This document shows positions 44,861 through 53,931 of a DNA stretch of 64,000 bases, piece by piece. The stretch's first letter is position 1. Every line of letters starts with the position of its first letter. The DNA comes from Metellina segmentata. Lineage: Eukaryota > Arthropoda > Arachnida > Araneae > Tetragnathidae. The notes beneath the pieces are model-generated. The model was given only the letters and a program-made list of their open reading frames with translations, was not told the origin of the DNA and did not search any database. The stretch covers positions 72,615,477-72,679,476 of the forward strand of contig OX375873.1 of NCBI GenBank assembly GCA_947359465.1, written 5' to 3'. The position numbers and the translations under genes are program-made.

Positions 44861-45040
44861 CAACTTCAACTTTGAAGATTTAATTCGATTGTTGTATTTA
44901 TTTCAAAGTTTTGGCGGTTGGGGTAGTGTTGTTGATCGCCTTGTATATAATGTGGCTCGTTGTGCATCAATAATTCTCCGAAGTTTGCCCTAAATACAAA
45001 TTGTCTTTCACTAACCTGACATCAATCATATTTTGGCTTA

Positions 45041-46690
45041 ATGTTTGTTTCAAACATCAGAACCGAATTTTACGATGTTATCGCAGGAAATAGAGTTCTA
45101 CTTCTTGTGGGGTGTGATGTGGACGCAATATGTGCATGCAAAATACTGCAATATTTATTTCAATGTGACAATGTTCTTTATACTTTGATTCCAGTTTCCG
45201 GAAAAATGTCTTTTCGCGAAGCTTTTGCCAAACACAAAGATCAAGCAAAATATGTTGTTATGGTCAACTGTGGTAGTACGCTCGACATCATCGAAGTCTT
45301 GGAGCCCTCTGAAGATGTCGTATTTTTCGTTGCGGACAGCCACAGGCCGGTCAATGTTTACAACGCATACAGTGAGTCACAAATTCGTTTGCTGATGAAT
45401 GCCGAAGATTGTGAAGGGATTCCTGCGTACAACGATATCTTCAGAGATTCGGACACCGAAGACGAAGATGACGATAACGTCAGATCCGGTGAAGCGACGA
45501 TCATCAGACGCAGAGAAAAAAGATTATGGGAAGAGAACAGGAACACAATCATGTTTGATTACAGCCAAATCAGCTACTTTGGTGAGCCTTCTTCTGCGTT
45601 GATGTTTGATCTAGCTTGGAAAATGTCTAGAGACAACAATGATTTACTGTGGTGGGCCATTGTTGGTTTAACAGAACAGTTTGTTTTAAATAAAACTGAG
45701 CAAGACAAGTACATATTCAGTGCAGCTTCGATGCAAGGCCATGTGTCCCGTCACAACCGCATTGAGAATGGTTCTTACAACGCTGTTAGTTGTATGAAAA
45801 TATCTTTTGAAAAGGAACTGAATTTAGCATTATATAGGCATTGGTCCCTTTATGAGAGTTTTGTCTATTCAAAATATACAGCATGCAAATTCAAGTTATG
45901 GACCCACAAGGGCATGAAGAAAATGTCAGAGTTCCTTGCTGAAATTGGCCTACCACTGTCACAGTGCAAGCAGAGGTTTTCAGCCATGGACATGGACTTT
46001 CGAAACAACGTGAGTCTCTGGATGGAAGATATGTCGGAAAAGTATACCCTTGATAAAATCATTTATGGTGCTTTTGTTTCACAGTTTGGCTTTAAAGGAA
46101 AATTTAGTGCCACAGATGTTGTTCTCGCCATTCATGCTATATTGGAATCCATCGACAAAGAAAAGACAGCAACCGATAGATTTCTTGATGCTTTATATGC
46201 TCTGAGCAAAGGTGAAGTGAATGCAATCAAACGAGGGATTGAGATGGCTAAAGCTAGAATGGTTGCTGTGTTTCACCAGGTACAGGTTTTTCTGGACATG
46301 AAGCAGATAATCAATGCAGGACCGTTTTTGTACGCAATTGTGCCCAACACCACTCGTGACATTCGGTATTTCAATCATCCAGAGTGCTTGTTGATGCTTG
46401 CCTACTACACGTTGGAGGCTCATGTGAACAGCTCGAAAAGCCGTCGTGCTGCTTCAAGTCCTTTCCTTCTGTTTGCTCAAGAGGAGAATGATCCGGACCG
46501 ATGCTTAGTGCTTGGTATTCCACCTATGTCTGAAAAGTCCCACAGAAATTTCTTTGGGAAAGCTTTTGAGCAAGCAGCAGAGCAATCAAAAATGATTGTT
46601 TCTCAAGATCTTTTTTGTGAACAATTTATGTACATCAATAGAAACGACCAGGCGAAATTTTTAAATACGTTATTTCTCTTACTGAGCTAA
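45041..46690 (+). CDS. CDC45: CDC45 homologue, complete uninterrupted frame
   Basis: CDC45 is an essential eukaryotic DNA replication factor: with MCM2-7 and GINS it forms the CMG helicase that opens origins and drives forks in the nucleus. The 549-residue product is close to the human length of about 566. Features in order: MFVS...EFY N-terminus; a RecJ/DHH-like segment with GCDVDAICACKIL (24-36); FFVADSHRPVNVYN (95-108); an acidic linker DSDTEDEDDDN (137-147) followed by a basic IIRRREKR; DLLWWAIVGLTEQF (201-214); HVSRHN; LYRHWSLYES; KLWTHKGMKKMSEFLAEIGLPL; FGFKGKFSATDVV; and the C-terminal GIPPMSEKSHRNFFGKAFEQAAE. All blocks of the family are present. The start is the first ATG and matches the conserved MFVS. 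There is no intron, unlike the multi-exon vertebrate genes, so it may be an expressed retrocopy or a naturally intronless gene; no poly(A) tract or target duplication is visible. A cluster of SINE-A fragments lies upstream. Confidence 0.97.
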   Translation: MFVSNIRTEFYDVIAGNRVLLLVGCDVDAICACKILQYLFQCDNVLYTLIPVSGKMSFREAFAKHKDQAKYVVMVNCGSTLDIIEVLEPSEDVVFFVADSHRPVNVYNAYSESQIRLLMNAEDCEGIPAYNDIFRDSDTEDEDDDNVRSGEATIIRRREKRLWEENRNTIMFDYSQISYFGEPSSALMFDLAWKMSRDNNDLLWWAIVGLTEQFVLNKTEQDKYIFSAASMQGHVSRHNRIENGSYNAVSCMKISFEKELNLALYRHWSLYESFVYSKYTACKFKLWTHKGMKKMSEFLAEIGLPLSQCKQRFSAMDMDFRNNVSLWMEDMSEKYTLDKIIYGAFVSQFGFKGKFSATDVVLAIHAILESIDKEKTATDRFLDALYALSKGEVNAIKRGIEMAKARMVAVFHQVQVFLDMKQIINAGPFLYAIVPNTTRDIRYFNHPECLLMLAYYTLEAHVNSSKSRRAASSPFLLFAQEENDPDRCLVLGIPPMSEKSHRNFFGKAFEQAAEQSKMIVSQDLFCEQFMYINRNDQAKFLNTLFLLLS

Positions 46691-46907
46691 TTGTAAGTAC
46701 TTTTTCAATCAATTATTAAATATAATGTAAGTTTATTATTATTGTATGCATGGTATGAGACTGGAATTATTGCATATGTATAGATAAGGGATATATAGTC
46801 ATTGGTTTCTTTGAAATGCGTGGAATTATCATGATTTTCTGTGTGTTTCTCATTACAATGCAGCTTTTCAGTGATCGGGATAACTTATTTTAGTTTAGTG
46901 AATTGAG

Positions 46908-47232
46908 AATAAACTCCAGAACACGGTACTGGTCTTTGATGACTGAATTCATGACTTAAATATTTTGTTGTTGCCAAGCGGCTATTTGGAAAAGCCGTAT
47001 AGGTTATATCGCATAATTTTCCCCAATTGGTGATGGTACCATGTTCTTGAGTTTAACCAAATCAAGGTGTTACTTGCTTAAATTATTTTGTAAAAAGGAT
47101 TTGTAAATATAATTTAGTGTTTTTAGAGTAGGGTGTAGTATTTTCACCTGTATATAAACTATGCAATATGTTGACATACATACAGTGTATTGCTAGTCTA
47201 AATGTATGTGAGTCTGTTAGAATATTAATAAA
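46908..47232 (+). terminator. Candidate polyadenylation signals of CDC45
   Basis: AATAAA occurs at 46908..46913 and 47227..47232, 218 and 537 bases after the CDC45 stop. The second is followed by a TTTTGTTTATT-rich stretch. Either could define the 3' end of the transcript; no transcript data are available. Confidence 0.4.
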
Positions 47233-47751
47233 GATTTGATAAAAATTTTGTTTATTCATTTAAATGACAATTTAGGTATGTGTTTAATTGCCATCTATGT
47301 TGGTTACTGTCACAGAAATGGTACAACAGTATTAAAATTTAAGAATCGAGCAAAATTTGCAACTGAAAGAACAACTTTTGACCCTTGCCTAGTAATAAGA
47401 TATAAAAAAATGTTAATGTGAGATGTAGTCAGACTGTCATTGTGAGATCTGTTTTAATTTTGCTGATATTTTTCGGACCACCTTCCATTTTAACTAAAAA
47501 AATAATTTTACTGATTATAAGTTTCAATTGTGGCGTATAAATCATAAAATTAGGCACCATTTAACATTCAGTACCTGCACAAGTATTTGTACTATAAAAT
47601 GTTTTTGTTAATTTTCATATTTTAATTCAACTACTTTTCAAGTTTTAATTTAAAATTGCATTGAATGTTCATTCAGCATTATTTTAATTCCATTACATGC
47701 CTTGAAAATATTTTTCTCTTTATTTTATCTGAGTAGTTAATGCGAAAGAAC
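47233..47751. other. No gene seen
   Basis: AT-rich sequence downstream of CDC45. A 61-codon frame at 47236..47421 has no recognisable features. Confidence 0.4.
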
Positions 47752-47759
47752 GTTTAAAT

Positions 47760-48368
47760 TAGAGGTGCACAAGAAACAAATTGACTGACAAACATTTAGA
47801 ATCAGTCTTAAGAGTTTCTACCAGTATTAAACCTAATATACCTAAATTAGATAGTAAAACTCAGTATCAGCCATCCCAGTAGCAAGCTGTAACGTAATTA
47901 TTGTTTATGCTTTAGAAATTTTAATATTAAATATGTTTGATGTAATTTTATTTCTAATTTTACTGATATCATTAAAATTTCTGATACTCATCTTTATTGC
48001 TCATTGTACTATTACTGTTATTAAATTTTACCTAAAATAATTTGCTGAAGTACATATAACATTCTTGAGACACATTCTTAAAAGTAATTCTAAATGATTG
48101 ATCATTGCAAATGTTTGTTAATTTCTTTTTTTAAACTATTCAACTCTCTGTAACAAGCTCCTAGATTTTTTGAAAAAACATTTGTAAGTTTAATCTTAAA
48201 AAAAAATAAGTGAATGTTTTTTTACTCTACGTATTAAGCGTAATAACAGCTGTATTTAATTGTGTAGCAGCACTTTCATTGTGTCTGTGCTGTAACTTCA
48301 TTTGTGGCCCCCCATGTCTCAATCAACGGTGCGAGTGGTCCTTTTGCCAAAAAGGTTGTGCACCCCTA
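47760..48368. mobile_element. hAT MITE with 8-bp target duplication
   Basis: The ends are TAGAGGTGCACAA (left) and TAGGGGTGCACAA (right, reversed). The perfect 8-bp duplication GTTTAAAT flanks it (47752..47759 and 48369..48376) and fits nnnTAnnn. It is 609 bp and has no coding capacity. The right end carries GGTCCTTTTGCCAAAAAGG, an internal palindrome near the terminus. Confidence 0.88.
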
Positions 48369-48430
48369 GTTTAAATATATGTTGTGCTCTTTCTGTACAA
48401 TATACTTAATTTATAAGTGCTAATTAAGTT

Positions 48431-48510
48431 TCTTGTAACCTTCGTTTGGCACTGTTTCATGTTCAGTTTTTCTTGTAACCTCCATTCGGCACTGTTTCAA
48501 AGTTCAGTTT
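48431..48510. repeat. 40-bp tandem duplication
   Basis: TCTTGTAACC(T)TC(G/C)(T/A)TT..GGCACTGTTTCA occurs twice, at 48431 and 48471, each followed by GTTCAGTTT. It is a local duplication outside any known element. Confidence 0.85.
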
Positions 48511-48680
48511 AAAATTACACTTTTTAACTTGCAAGTATTTTTCCCTACAGGTAAAAATAATTGCCCTGAAATATGTGGTTTAGGTTGCAACTTATTCGGA
48601 ACACTGAGAGCATTGACTATAAAGAGATTACAACACGGTTAGATTGTTCTATGTACTTGTAAAATAGTCAGATTAGTTTA

Positions 48681-51138
48681 TGGGGCATTTCACAGTATTT
48701 GAGACATAGGTGTGTCCGTAACAAAACTTAATAAAATTAAAAATTAATTACATATATTGGGAGAGCACATTCTAAAGGACATAAATATCACATTCCTTTC
48801 TTTTTTCACTTCATATTATGCATAGAATTGCGTTTAGAACATCAAAAATGAAGTTTTTAATGTTACGGACACTACAGTAAATTTTAATTTTTTAATGCCT
48901 TGAACAGATTTTTAAACCAAAACTTAAACTGAGGACAAATAATGTTCTGGCATATCTCCATTATGGATAATAATTTTAATTGATAATTGTATTCTGTAAA
49001 AATTAACAGCTTGTGAAAATGATAGCTGTAGAGTCCGTAACAAAATTAGAATGAAAAGTTTTGTTAAAATTTTTAATTACGATTTTATGTTTACCAAAAT
49101 CAATATTTTCTAATTCCAACAACAGTGGAACAATATTGTTCACTGATTTCCACTACTATTCAATTCTGTTATTTTTTATGAATTTCTAAAATTTTGTTTC
49201 GGACTCTACAAAATGTTACGGACTCTACATTTGGCAAGAATGATGTTTTTTGTCTTCAGGGTTTCCATTTTACTATTTGTCTGCACACAAAATTAAATAA
49301 CCAAAACTTCAACTTTAAAGGTAAAATGAAACTTTCACTTAAAAAAACTACTTAAAATTTAACTTTTAAAAGTTAGTTTCAGTTTTCCAGTACTTGCATA
49401 TCTTTACTTCTTTTCAACCTTGTTTGAATTTGATTGAAGACATACCAATTAGCTATTTTCAATTGGTTACCAGTGAAGGTCAGGAAAGAAAGGAAGCTGT
49501 TGAAACAGATTTAGTTGAAGGTATACAAGTTCTTAAAGAATAGCTGCACTCATTTGCCCGGAATTTATACAATGTAAAATGGCAGCAAGAAAACATGCGA
49601 TATCTAAAGGAGAAACTGTCAGAAAGTCAGATTATCATTCAAGAGGATTTTGCAGAAAATAATAGCCTGAAACAACAAAATGAAATCATGAAAGCTCATG
49701 AACTGGTCACCAGAGCAAGTGACTATATTTGCATATTTGCAGCTGTTGTATATTATAAGGTTGGGGAAGAACTGCAGCATATTTCCTATGCAATTGTTTC
49801 AGATGTCCTAACCCATTGCACAAAAAGGAAGTTTTCATCTTTAACAGAATTATTTTGGATGACGTAAAGAACAAACTAAAAATACCGTTTACACATGTTT
49901 ATTACTGGTTAGATGGCTGTGGTAGCCAATTTAAAAATAAGTATAACCTTATGAGCAATTTAAAAAAACCACATGAAAGACCACGGCTGCACTGCTAGCT
50001 GGAATTTTTTTCCTACAGCGCATGGAAAAGGACCAGTAGATGGTATAGGGGGAGAAGTAAAAAGATGTGCCATTTAATTCCTATGAGTTCTAAGCTATTG
50101 CTAAAAGAGAGGCTAAATCAATAAACATTCTTTTTGTACCTTAAACTGAGGTGTTAGCAACTGTTGATGAGTTTAAACTTGAAAATAGATGGGGCTCAGT
50201 CACATCAATCCCTGGCACCAGAAGAGTGCACAGTTTTTATGTTGATGATGGCAAAGTATTTGCAGAAGTTAACTCCAAATATATTGAGAAAAGATGTGGG
50301 GGATACTCATAGGATGAGAATTCTTAATCATTAATCCAAAGCATTTCCAAACCTGACATTGAAGTATTCACTTGGATATATGTACTTAACAGTAATGACC
50401 GTGGTAGCCAGGGAAAAGAGTGAAAATGTTACCAGAAAAAAAAAATTGCTTGTTAAGTTAGAACTTAAACCCATATCAACAAACAAATTTGAAGCTATGC
50501 CAAAAGCAGAGTTTGAAGAAATTAATCGGGACACTTATCTGTCAGTTCTACCCATTGACCCACCACCAATTGGTTCTTCTGCACATTGTTTTGCATATAG
50601 TGAGGAAATAACCGAAAATTTCATCAATCATAGACACTATTGAACAGTAAAACAATTTTGTTATAATAGTTTGAACACAGTTCTCAGTATTTTCAGTAAT
50701 ATACACAAGAGACAAATGTGTAGAGTCCGTAACAGGCTTGTAAACAAGGAGTTATGTAATAAATAATTCATTTAAAATTATTTTTGTCCTTTCCAATTTT
50801 TATTTTGTGGTGCAGATATTTAATATATGAACTAAAATGTAAAAAGAAAATTTTAATAGATAGAAATAACAGCTAGTTTCAGAGGGAATGCCATTTCCAT
50901 TTAAGTAAAAAAATCCATGTCCCTTTAATGTAGAGTCCGTAACATGCAATATAAATCTCTATAGTTTATAAAAATTTGAATTTTTAAAATCTTTTTCAAT
51001 GTTAATGTTTTAATTACATCCTAAAATATAAAATTACTTGAAGTTCAGCTTAAACATTTTCACTGTAAGAAAATATAAGGATAAAATATGTTTCTGAAGT
51101 GTAGAGTCCGTAACAACTTAATACTGTGAAATGCCCCT
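48681..51138 (+). mobile_element. TA-flanked DNA transposon with GAGTCCGTAACA subterminal repeats
   Basis: The left end is TGGGGCATTTCACAGTATTT and the right end, reversed, AGGGGCATTTCACAGTATTA, with TA at both flanks (48679..48680 and 51139..51140). The motif (TAGA)GTCCGTAACA occurs in direct or inverted form at about 48713, 48864, 49030, 49200, 49213, 50720, 50930 and 51102, that is, clustered within about 600 bp of each end and absent from the middle. The middle carries a decayed transposase (49589..50643). Clustering of one motif at both ends suggests binding sites for the transposase. The 2458-bp size would allow a full transposase gene, but the coding frame is broken several times. I cannot assign a superfamily confidently. 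Confidence 0.85.
49589..50643 (+). pseudogene. Transposase with DFAEN / DG-SQFKN / HGKGPVDGIGG motifs, broken
   Basis: Readable blocks in order: LKEKLSESQIIIQEDFAEN (49605..49660, ending at the DFAEN motif), QNEIMKAHELVTR and AAVVYYKVGEELQHISYAIVSDVL (to about 49812). Then, in another frame, VYYWLDGCGSQFKNKYNLMSNLK (49888..49967). Then, in a third frame, SAWNFFPTAHGKGPVDGIGGEVKR (49995..50065). A final piece (50359..50643) ends LPIDPPPIGSSAHCFAYSEE. Acidic residues in DFAEN, WLDG and VDGIGGE could be a DDE/D-type catalytic triad, by inference. I recall similar blocks in many uncharacterised arthropod and cnidarian proteins. Several frameshifts and stops make it inactive. The shorter fragment at 21048..21540 appears to be its homologue. 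Confidence 0.75.
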
Positions 51139-51140
51139 TA

Positions 51141-51834
51141 TACCTTTATCTTTTCAAGAGTCTTGTAAGATAATGAAAAAGAAATACAGACTTAGATGCT
51201 TTTCTTATAGAATGAAAGAATACATTTCTTTCCTGAACAAATTTAATATTGCAATAGTTTTTTGTTGAAAATCTATATATTTGAATAAAAAGCATGTTTG
51301 TTCCTCAAAAGATTTAATGTGCAAAAAATAATGAATAAAAAATTGTTCCTGTTCTTAAAAAGAAGTAATATTAATATTAATTAAAACTTTAAAATGAAAC
51401 CAAAATACTGGAGTGTTGCTAACATGAATATTTTTTCCTCTGTTCTGATCACTACAAAAATCATTTATCAGAAAATTATTGTCAATTCCAGGTATTATTT
51501 GGCCCAGTATCACTATTGAGTCATGCAAACATTTTTTTCAATCAACAACTAAATCAATATAATAATTGGTGTTTTTTTCTAGAAAATTTTACACACAAGA
51601 ATATAATAAGTATCTATTATTTTATTATAGAAACATTAGGGTGATACTGAAAAACATTTCCCTCTGTCACTTGATTGTGTTTCTACCTATACTGTCAAAC
51701 TCTTCGTTGAATCTCTTGCTGGGTCCATGGTTGATTGCATTTTGTCTTGGTGTGTTCTATATTATAATGCAAAATTTGAGGTTAAAAGCAGATTTATTTT
51801 CTTTGAATTCAACTAGAAAATTCCCTAAATGGTT
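51141..51834. other. No gene seen
   Basis: AT-rich. The 104-codon frame at 51566..51880 runs into a SINE-A fragment and has no recognisable domain. Confidence 0.4.
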
Positions 51835-51955
51835 GCGTGGTTCAAAATTACGAGGTGCTGTCCTCAAATCTTTCCCTTAAGGAACTGATCCCGGACCGTC
51901 GTCAATAGCCCGTTGTGTTGCTCTAGTACTACGTTAACTAAAATTACCAATTACC
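51835..51955 (+). mobile_element. SINE-A 3' fragment
   Basis: It contains GGTTCAAAATTACGAGGTGC, CTTAAGGAACTGATCCCGGA, CCGTCGTCAATAGCCCGTTG and TGTTGCTCTAGTACTACG, followed by TTAACTAAAATTACC, matching the 3' part and tail of the copy at 27292..30188. The head is missing. It supplies the best sequence for the SINE-A tail. Confidence 0.9.
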
Positions 51956-52719
51956 CTAAATGGTTGCTGCCAAATTGTGGCATTAAATGAGGCATTGACT
52001 AATCAACAATTCAAAAGCACAAGTTAAAACATGAAAAGTCATGAATAGATTGCTAAAGATCCAAGTTTAACGTACCAACTTCCACGCAAGCAATTGAATT
52101 GTATGTTTACAAAAAAAGATCACATGTCCATGAGTTTAAAGAATCGTATCCTAACCATATAATGAATTAATTTTTGTAAAGTTTCCAACCATTAACGTCT
52201 TCAGCAATACAAGGAGTGAGTGGAAAACTACTTCGCAGGGTTCCCACGGGTCAAGGAAAAACCTATAATTGTCGGAATTTAATTTCGTCCCAAATAATCA
52301 GAAAAATACAAATTTTTGTCATAAACCTGGATTTTTTCCTCAATGACCTGGAAAATGATGGATCATGTCTTCTCGGATGCTTTGGAGAAAAGTGGTCAGT
52401 AAAATTCGTACACAGTTTCGTATCACTTTATTTTATGAATTGAATTTTTCAACTGATTTTAAAAGAAACAGCTAATATTTAACAGGTAAAAAATTTTGTT
52501 TTGTCCATTGGCTTAAATTGAAGAATTTCATGTTTATGATGCATTAAATCACAAATTTATTTAAGTCAAATATGTTGGATTATTTGAGTAAGTTATTTTA
52601 TGCAAAATTACTTGTGCTTTGTGTATTAATTTGTACAGTATATGATTCTTAAATTGGTTTTTATTATTGGCTATTGAATGGCCAAATTATTTCTTAGTTT
52701 TTCACCTTAAAAATGTCGT
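51956..52719. other. No gene seen
   Basis: AT-rich, with a 75-codon frame (52216..52443) lacking any recognisable feature. The phrase AGGGTTCCCACGGGTCAAGG near 52238 hints at an older repeat, but I could not bound it. Confidence 0.35.
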
Positions 52720-52964
52720 GAATAGTTTGAGTTTGACCTAGAATTTTATAAAAACTTGTCTGGAAAAGTCGGAATTTTATTTCTGAAATATAGTGGGAAC
52801 CTCTCTTTGCGAAGTGCATGGTGGTCCTTTGTGGAGCATCCAGTGGATTTGCCACCACTACTAACGGGCAATTGCCATCATCCATATGCTTAAAACCTGG
52901 GATTCGAACCAGGGATCTACTGGGTAGCAAATACAATGGCCACTGTACCTGTTAGGTGGCTAAA
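52720..52964 (-). mobile_element. SINE-C, a third tRNA-derived SINE, minus strand
   Basis: On the minus strand it reads TAGCCACCTAACAGGTACAG, GTGGCCATTGTATTTGCTAC and then an excellent box B, CCCTGGTTCGAATCCCAGG. The following body (GGCAAATCCACTGGATGCTC, CCACAAAGGACCACC, AGAGAGGTTCCCAC) is unlike SINE-A or SINE-B. The head looks like a mutated tRNA without an intact anticodon arm, so I call a SINE, not a tRNA gene. Only one copy is seen here, so family status is inferred. Confidence 0.6.
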
Positions 52965-53700
52965 TTATTACTAACTATTAAATTATAACTAAAATTAAGT
53001 ATTAAGAACATAATTTTTGTTAAAGAGACTGAATTTGTTATGTATTTTTTTAAATTGCAAAAATATAAAAATGGAATAACTAAAATGAAGTTACTGTTAG
53101 ATGATATGTGGACATATGTGTCATTTGAAAAAGAATGATACAATTGTGGCCCATATCCACTCTGGCTCTTTTATAAGTTTGACATCTATTTTTGTTCTTG
53201 ACCTAGCTCTAAATGGGGCATCTTGAATTTTCGAAATCTGGTCCTAATGTGTTTCTAGTTTGAAAAAAAAACATTTTTGTGGTCAAGTGCAAAGGTCTAT
53301 TTTGTTATGAAATCTACTATTAGCTTGATAAGTTCCAAATGCTCCATTTGAAGTAATAATTTGGTTTATGCAAAAATCTATAACTATTTTTATGTGAACT
53401 TTTGGAATGAGGTTAGGAGTATAGTCTTTTTTTCCCGCTAATTTTCCAACAATTTCGTCACTGTATTTGTGTGTGTGTTTAGTTACTTCCTGGTGACTTT
53501 TTTAATCACCATGATAGTAAGCTTTTCAATGTATATCTCTAACGATTTTTTGGTTGGTTAGCAACTATATTTCCATTAAATCCAATGTGACAAAAAATCT
53601 TAGCAACATACATTATGCGGAATTTTATTTCTTTAGCAAGGTTTTAATCTATTTTGGTTGCTTCGATCATTTGTTAGGCTGACATAAAATCTAAATTTTA
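52965..53700. other. No gene seen
   Basis: AT-rich, no recognisable structure. Confidence 0.4.
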
Positions 53701-53702
53701 AT

Positions 53703-53931
53703 CATGGCTCAGTGGGTATTTTGCCCATTGCACTGGCAACCTTCGAGTTGTTGACGGCGCAGGTTCGATTCTTGTCAGGTATATTCCTTCCTTGATGTTT
53801 TTCTCTCTTCTGTGACAGTAAAACTTTTATTGCGTGTATTTATGTTACTTGATATTGCCTGTCTGGCACAGCATGGCCAAATATAACCCCTGTGGCATAA
53901 AACCCCGAACAACCAACCTAAATTTTGATCT
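53703..53931 (+). mobile_element. SINE-B, plus strand
   Basis: The head is CATGGCTCAGTGGGTATTTT (box A), followed by GCACTGGCAACCTTCGAGTT, box B AGGTTCGATTCTTGTCAGGT, and the tail GTCTGGCACAGCATGGCCA, AATATAACCCCTGTGGCATA, AAACCCCGAACAACCAACC. This is the most complete SINE-B copy in the window and shows the head-to-tail order. The GCCAAATATAACCCC..GCATAAAACC tail defines the family. Confidence 0.85.

Noticed and set aside
52870..52964. tRNA-like sequence with box B GGTTCGAATCC on the minus strand
   Set aside because: No proper acceptor stem is seen and a SINE-like body follows, so it was called SINE-C and not a tRNA gene.
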